Shown: positions 60,209 to 64,000 of the stretch, piece by piece | Layout: each line of letters starts with the position of its first letter | Position numbering within the stretch: the first letter of the stretch is position 1 | From: Lepidodermella squamata | Taxonomy: Eukaryota > Gastrotricha | Direction of reading: 5' to 3' | NCBI GenBank assembly: GCA_047495785.1 | Contig: JBLDXI010000032.1 | Location: 1,860,001-1,924,000, forward strand | Length of the DNA stretch: 64,000 bases | Position numbers and translations under genes: made by a program | The notes under the pieces: generated by a model | What the model was told of the DNA's origin: nothing | The model's database searches: none | The model's input: only the letters and a program-made list of their open reading frames with translations

Positions 60209-60415
60209 ATGGATAATTCAAAAGACAGCAGTCAACCAGTCGATGCGAAGAAATGTGGCAAAGATTTGAACCCAGACCTAAATAGCAACACGGTTCTGCA
60301 ACCACCGCACAATGTCAAGAAAATTGCACCCGGAGCACCTTGGTCCAATACGCCGCGAATAGCATTGGAAAGAGCAAAACAGAACCAGACTTCGGAAGGA
60401 ACGAAAGATTCCTAA
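60209..60415 (+). CDS. Small hydrophilic protein, hypothetical
   Basis: A 68-residue frame from ATG to TAA, polar and proline/asparagine-rich (GAPWSNTPRIALERAKQ), followed within 2 nt by a canonical AATAAA at 60417-60422. There is no signal peptide or known domain. The adjacent poly(A) signal is the main reason to keep it; it could be a short gene or the last exon of one. Confidence 0.35.
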   Translation: MDNSKDSSQPVDAKKCGKDLNPDLNSNTVLQPPHNVKKIAPGAPWSNTPRIALERAKQNQTSEGTKDS

Positions 60416-60511
60416 CAATAAAAACTTATATTTTATGGTCTTCGTGTAACGTGCCAACTCATATTAAATTGATATTACTCTGCCTACTGGGTATTAGTAA
60501 AGAGTTAAATG

Positions 60512-60599
60512 GCGACCGTCGCATATGGTACAATACACTGGATATTGCGACGTTCACTCATGTTTTTGCTACACTCACTCAGTTTCTTGCGACGGTCGC
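60512..60599. repeat. 12-bp perfect inverted repeat, 64-bp spacer
   Basis: GCGACCGTCGCA at 60512-60523 and its exact complement at 60588-60599. The G/C-rich arms stand out in A/T-rich surroundings. It could be a small foldback element or a transcript hairpin; no coding frame or flanking duplication was seen. Confidence 0.6.
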
Positions 60600-61300
60600 T
60601 CAGCCACCCATAAGTAAATAGACGTACTTGTCATGAGACGTGCCATGGGTTCCCAGTAAATCAGAACAGACGAGCTGAAATGAGATACCACATTGAATGA
60701 AGTAGTCCAACGTGCTGCTGTCTTGAAACGTATTGTGAATATTCACATTCTTGCCCATTGCTTCTTCTTGAGGATATTTTATGTCGGAAGCTTCGAAATG
60801 GAAGCCTAAAGTACTTCTCATGGTAGTGTCAACCAACAAGGCCTGTCGTAAATAGCGTATAAAATTTTTGACTCCACTGCATTATAGTTATAGTATATAT
60901 TTTTAATTTCCAATCCGGCCTTATCAAACGGATGAAACCATTTGATCGATTTATCATACTATGAAAATAAAAGCAACCGAGTTATAACAGGTAAAGACTC
61001 AAAAATTTTATTTGTCGTGGTAGCAGTAAATAGCCTTCTTCAGATATCTTCAGACCATCAAATTGCTCTGTTGATTTAGATGAAATTTGCGTCTCGTGTG
61101 AAAGTTGCTCACTACACGGATGTGAAATCATCGATCGACATTTTCTACTCCAACATTCCAAACTACGATTCATTAATGATTACTAAGCGCAACTATGGAT
61201 TCAATATCGACCTCTGCAAGCATATGTTGGATACTGTAGCTGCGAGTGCTTACTCTTCGAAGCGAATAATTTAGCGTAAAACACCAGAGTTACCAGAGTC
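60600..61300. other. Region upstream of STAND paralogue 4
   Basis: Contains a minus-strand frame (60839-60600) and a plus-strand 64-codon frame (61080-61274), neither with supporting splice or family evidence. The plus-strand frame ends 26 nt before the ATG of paralogue 4 and could be an upstream frame in its leader. An AG after TTGATTTAG at about 61079 might be an acceptor. Confidence 0.35.
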
Positions 61301-64000
61301 ATGGGCAGTTGCGGGTCAACGCAGGGTCACGAGATGCCTCCGCAGCAAGAAAAAACCAAGACTGAACCGCCTTCTACGCGACCTGAGAAAGGTCCACCGC
61401 AACAACCGACACAATCAACGCAAGAAATAGTGAAACCACGCGATGTAGCTTATCAAACGCCAAATAATAAAGTGAAGCAGTTATTGGGAAACTACAAAGG
61501 TACGGCTCATGACGAATTCGTGATTTCGACCGTTGATCAATTTTTCGGACGAGATGATTTTGTCAATCAAATTTTGAACAAACACATAGCCACCACAAAC
61601 AATGCTCCAGCTCTAATGCTTTACGGAGAATCTGGAACTGGAAAAAGTGCAGTATTGGCGGGGCTAAGCCGGAGATGCATGGCTATGGCCGCAAAAACTG
61701 AGCTTCCTAAGTATGTTTTCCTGCAGTAACGATTAACTCCGTTTTTAACATCGTTTTTGTATAAAGGACATCTTCAGGGAGACCATGGAGAGTTTTCTAT
61801 CACTTTATTGGCACAGTACCAGGCTCAACAGATTTGTTGGCAATGCTACGACGTATGCTGTTCGAGCTTCAAATAGTTGCTACAGAATGGGACCTGCCTT
61901 CGAAGCTCGAAGATGCAATAGGTCTCGTTTGCAGCGCATTAGCAAAACCCTCGTTGGAAAACTACATAATAATCTTGGATGGGTTGAACCTCATCGATGA
62001 AATCAACAACAAAGACGCTCCTATTACTTGGCTTCCGATGAACCCAGCTCCAAATGTCAGGTTAGTCGTCTCGTCGATACCCGAATGTGGCCAGTATCAG
62101 CAAATGAAAAAGGTATATTCCTCGTGGGTCTTCACGCAAATTCCACCGCTGGCTGTTGCGGCAAAACAGCAAATGGTGTCTTGCATTGCGTCACAGTAAG
62201 TTCGATTTTGAGATAGTTATTCTATAGATATTTGAGATATTGAGATGCAAGCAATGTTTTTAAAAATTAGGCGGCTCGCCCTCAAGAGCGAAATTTTGCA
62301 AGCTTTATTCTCGAAGCCGATATCTGACAACGCAATGTGGCTTACATTAGCTACCGAAGAGCTATGCCATACGAAATTTCAAACCAGCGAAGAGTATTTG
62401 CGCCTTATTGCCTCTTTTCCTGACTCATTGGAAGAAATGTGCGAGATGGTTTTGGAAAGACTCGAGAAAAGTACGAACTCTAGAATGAAAGTATCAGTTT
62501 TGTGCATGCTCGAATGCGCGGTCAACGGTCTCGTCTTGGAGGAAATTTTCGAATTGCTGGCTGTTCCAAACCTTCTTCCCAGTGCTCTTGTTAAAATAAT
62601 TCAAGCAAAGGGCGGCCTCAGCGAACCGGAGCAACCTTATGATCTCGCCTCATTGACAGAGAAAAAGCAGGTTGACTTCGGAGTATGGAAACAAGTAGAA
62701 GAATCGATCAGCTTTTACGTTCGTACTTTCGTCATCAATGCGAAAAACAGATTAGACTTCTGTCATCCATCTTTCAGCCGAGCTGTCCGTCAGCGTTACC
62801 TGCTCTCAACGCGCAAAGTTGACTCGATGTATCGAAATAAAATAATTTTGTACTGGTTTCACAACCGCTTGGGATCTTACTTCAAATCTCAATGTCCAGA
62901 TATAAAGCGCCGATGCGAGTGTTTCCCAATTCATGCCCACCGTTCAAACGACTCTGCTAGCCTCATCACATTTCTTTCGGACTGGGCCAACTTTGACACG
63001 ATGTACGACAAGGAGTTCTCCAGACCATTAAATAAGGCGTGGACTTACGTCTATGATCTAATTACCAAGGCCAATCGCAGAGATAAGCGTGGTAAAGTTG
63101 ATCAGACCTCTTCATCGGAGAAGTCGCCATCAAGCGTTGAACTGTTCAAACCAATGTGTGAGGCATACCTGGCTGAACTCTCAAAGAAATATCCCCTCAG
63201 CGGCGATGAATCACTAGCAAAAGCTAGTAAACCACAAAGGGATGCGTTTTCGGACCGATGTGAACGTGTGGCAACAATATTCTGTCAGAACGGTTGCTTT
63301 GATTTGGCGGTCAGCATCGTGGACCGAGTGTTGATCTTCGTGCAGATGGGGGGCAGAAGTGGAGACGATGTTGAATATCAACTGCAGTATGCCTCACTGA
63401 TGAACCTCAAAGGTGTGATCATTGATAAGAAAAATCGATCTATCGATTATATGTCGAGCGATCAGCTTCCTATCCTTCTGGCAGCACGCGTCTGCTTCGA
63501 AGAGTCAATAGCTATTTTCAGAGACAAAGCTCCAGCTGATGACAGAATCGGGAAAAGCCTCAATCGCTTGGCTTTCACTTACAGCGGAATACAACTACGT
63601 GGGGGTCATGATACTATCAGTGAAGGTGACGCCCATCAGGCTGCTCTAAGATCAATCGACAGTGCATTGGCGTTTTTCATGCCGCTCAAAAATCAGCATG
63701 CAAACTTGGCGGATTGCTATATTACTCGAGGTGTGTGCGAAGGAAAGGCGTGCGATGCCCAGATCGATTTTTATTTGCGTGCCTTCAATGTTATAGTGGA
63801 AGAATTTGGATACTATCACATTCTGTTGGATCGGCTTTATTGCAACATGGCAATTTATTATGAAGAAAGCGGTAACGCGGATAAAGCCTTCGAATTTTTC
63901 CGGAGATGGTATGAGCTTGCTACGATATTGTACGGTCCTACACACCCAACTTCACTTCGTACGATTCGAACCCTCCAAGAAGAAACGTATGCTAAGCTAG
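61301..64000 (+). CDS. Nephrocystin-3-like STAND NTPase, paralogue 4, no DUF4062, cut by window end
   Basis: Model: join(61301..61710, 61767..62195, 62271..>64000), 856 residues visible, still open at the right edge. It starts MGSCGSTQ: Gly2 and Ser6 fit N-myristoylation and Cys4 could be palmitoylated. A Pro/Gln/Lys-rich linker replaces the DUF4062 domain; the protein goes straight to the segment just before the NTPase (VDQFFGRDDFVNQIL). Walker A is GESGTGKSA and Walker B NYIIILDGLNLIDE, both more divergent than in the paralogues. Then follow a CLLECS-like block (CMLECAVNGL), LDFCHPSFSRAVRQRYL in place of LDFYHRSLSKAV, and TPRs to FRRWYELATILYGPTHPTS near the edge. The acceptor 61766 was chosen because it restores WRVFYHFIGTVPGSTD. 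The large third exon needs no further intron. Confidence 0.82.

Noticed and set aside
60600-60839. 79-codon minus-strand frame near STAND paralogue 4
   Set aside because: No domain, first in-frame ATG well inside it, weak acceptor, and it abuts the inverted repeat; not enough to call a gene.
1-64000. Bacterial features: operons with ribosome binding sites, CRISPR arrays, tRNA or rRNA genes
   Set aside because: The genes are spliced eukaryotic genes; I saw no repeat-spacer array and no tRNA or rRNA sequence that I could recognise.

Overview
This is nuclear DNA of an animal or close holozoan relative with a compact genome. Genes are split by GT-AG introns mostly 47-60 nt long, the protein families are metazoan (CHD1L/ALC1, QSOX, nephrocystin-3-like, MBT repeats, Roco GTPases, TIR), and intergenic gaps are short. 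I cannot name the species. All exon joins were worked out by hand from reading frame, splice sites and comparison between the paralogues in the window; each multi-exon model listed as complete sums to a whole number of codons.

Left part, 1-16.5 kb (single genes). A large proline/acidic-rich protein with a C-terminal EF-hand-like end lies at 774-8512 (+, 18 exons). It converges on a CHD1L/ALC1-type chromatin remodeller (8736-12560, -) that carries a BRCT-like domain after its macro domain. Next come a three-exon gene for a 78-residue secreted cysteine-containing peptide (12692-13034, -), an intronless quiescin sulfhydryl oxidase (13577-15289, -), and a weak, incomplete candidate gene (15345-15710, -).

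Right part, 16.5-64 kb (accessory cluster, all on +). Four nephrocystin-3-like STAND NTPases (16511-20525; 48325-55078; 56066-59760; 61301 to beyond the window) flank three tandem giant genes (20770-29546; 29656-38384; 38462-47800). Each giant protein (2823-2985 aa) reads: LRR-like start, long unknown block with CxxC, one or two MBT repeats, LRRs, Roc GTPase, COR, a degenerate TIR-like domain, a canonical TIR domain with the NADase-type glutamate, a C-terminal WLC..HQ domain, and a terminal CaaQ prenylation box. I do not know this MBT-LRR-Roc-COR-TIR-CaaX order as a described family. It is the best candidate in the window for an undescribed system.

Three of the four STAND proteins start with an N-myristoylation signal, as vertebrate nephrocystin-3 does, and all three Roco proteins end in a prenylation signal. 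The cluster therefore looks like a set of lipid-anchored NTPase switches: STAND proteins with DUF4062 and TPRs, and Roco proteins with a probable NAD-consuming TIR output. A role in innate immunity or at the cilium/membrane is inference. The gaps between the three giant genes are only 109 and 77 nt, and each ATG is preceded within 7-24 nt by a pyrimidine tract ending in AG, which suggests an operon resolved by spliced-leader trans-splicing.

The second STAND gene has a 2.8-kb intron filled with mobile-element debris: a foldback element, a decayed LINE reverse transcriptase, a 114-bp direct repeat and other minus-strand relics.
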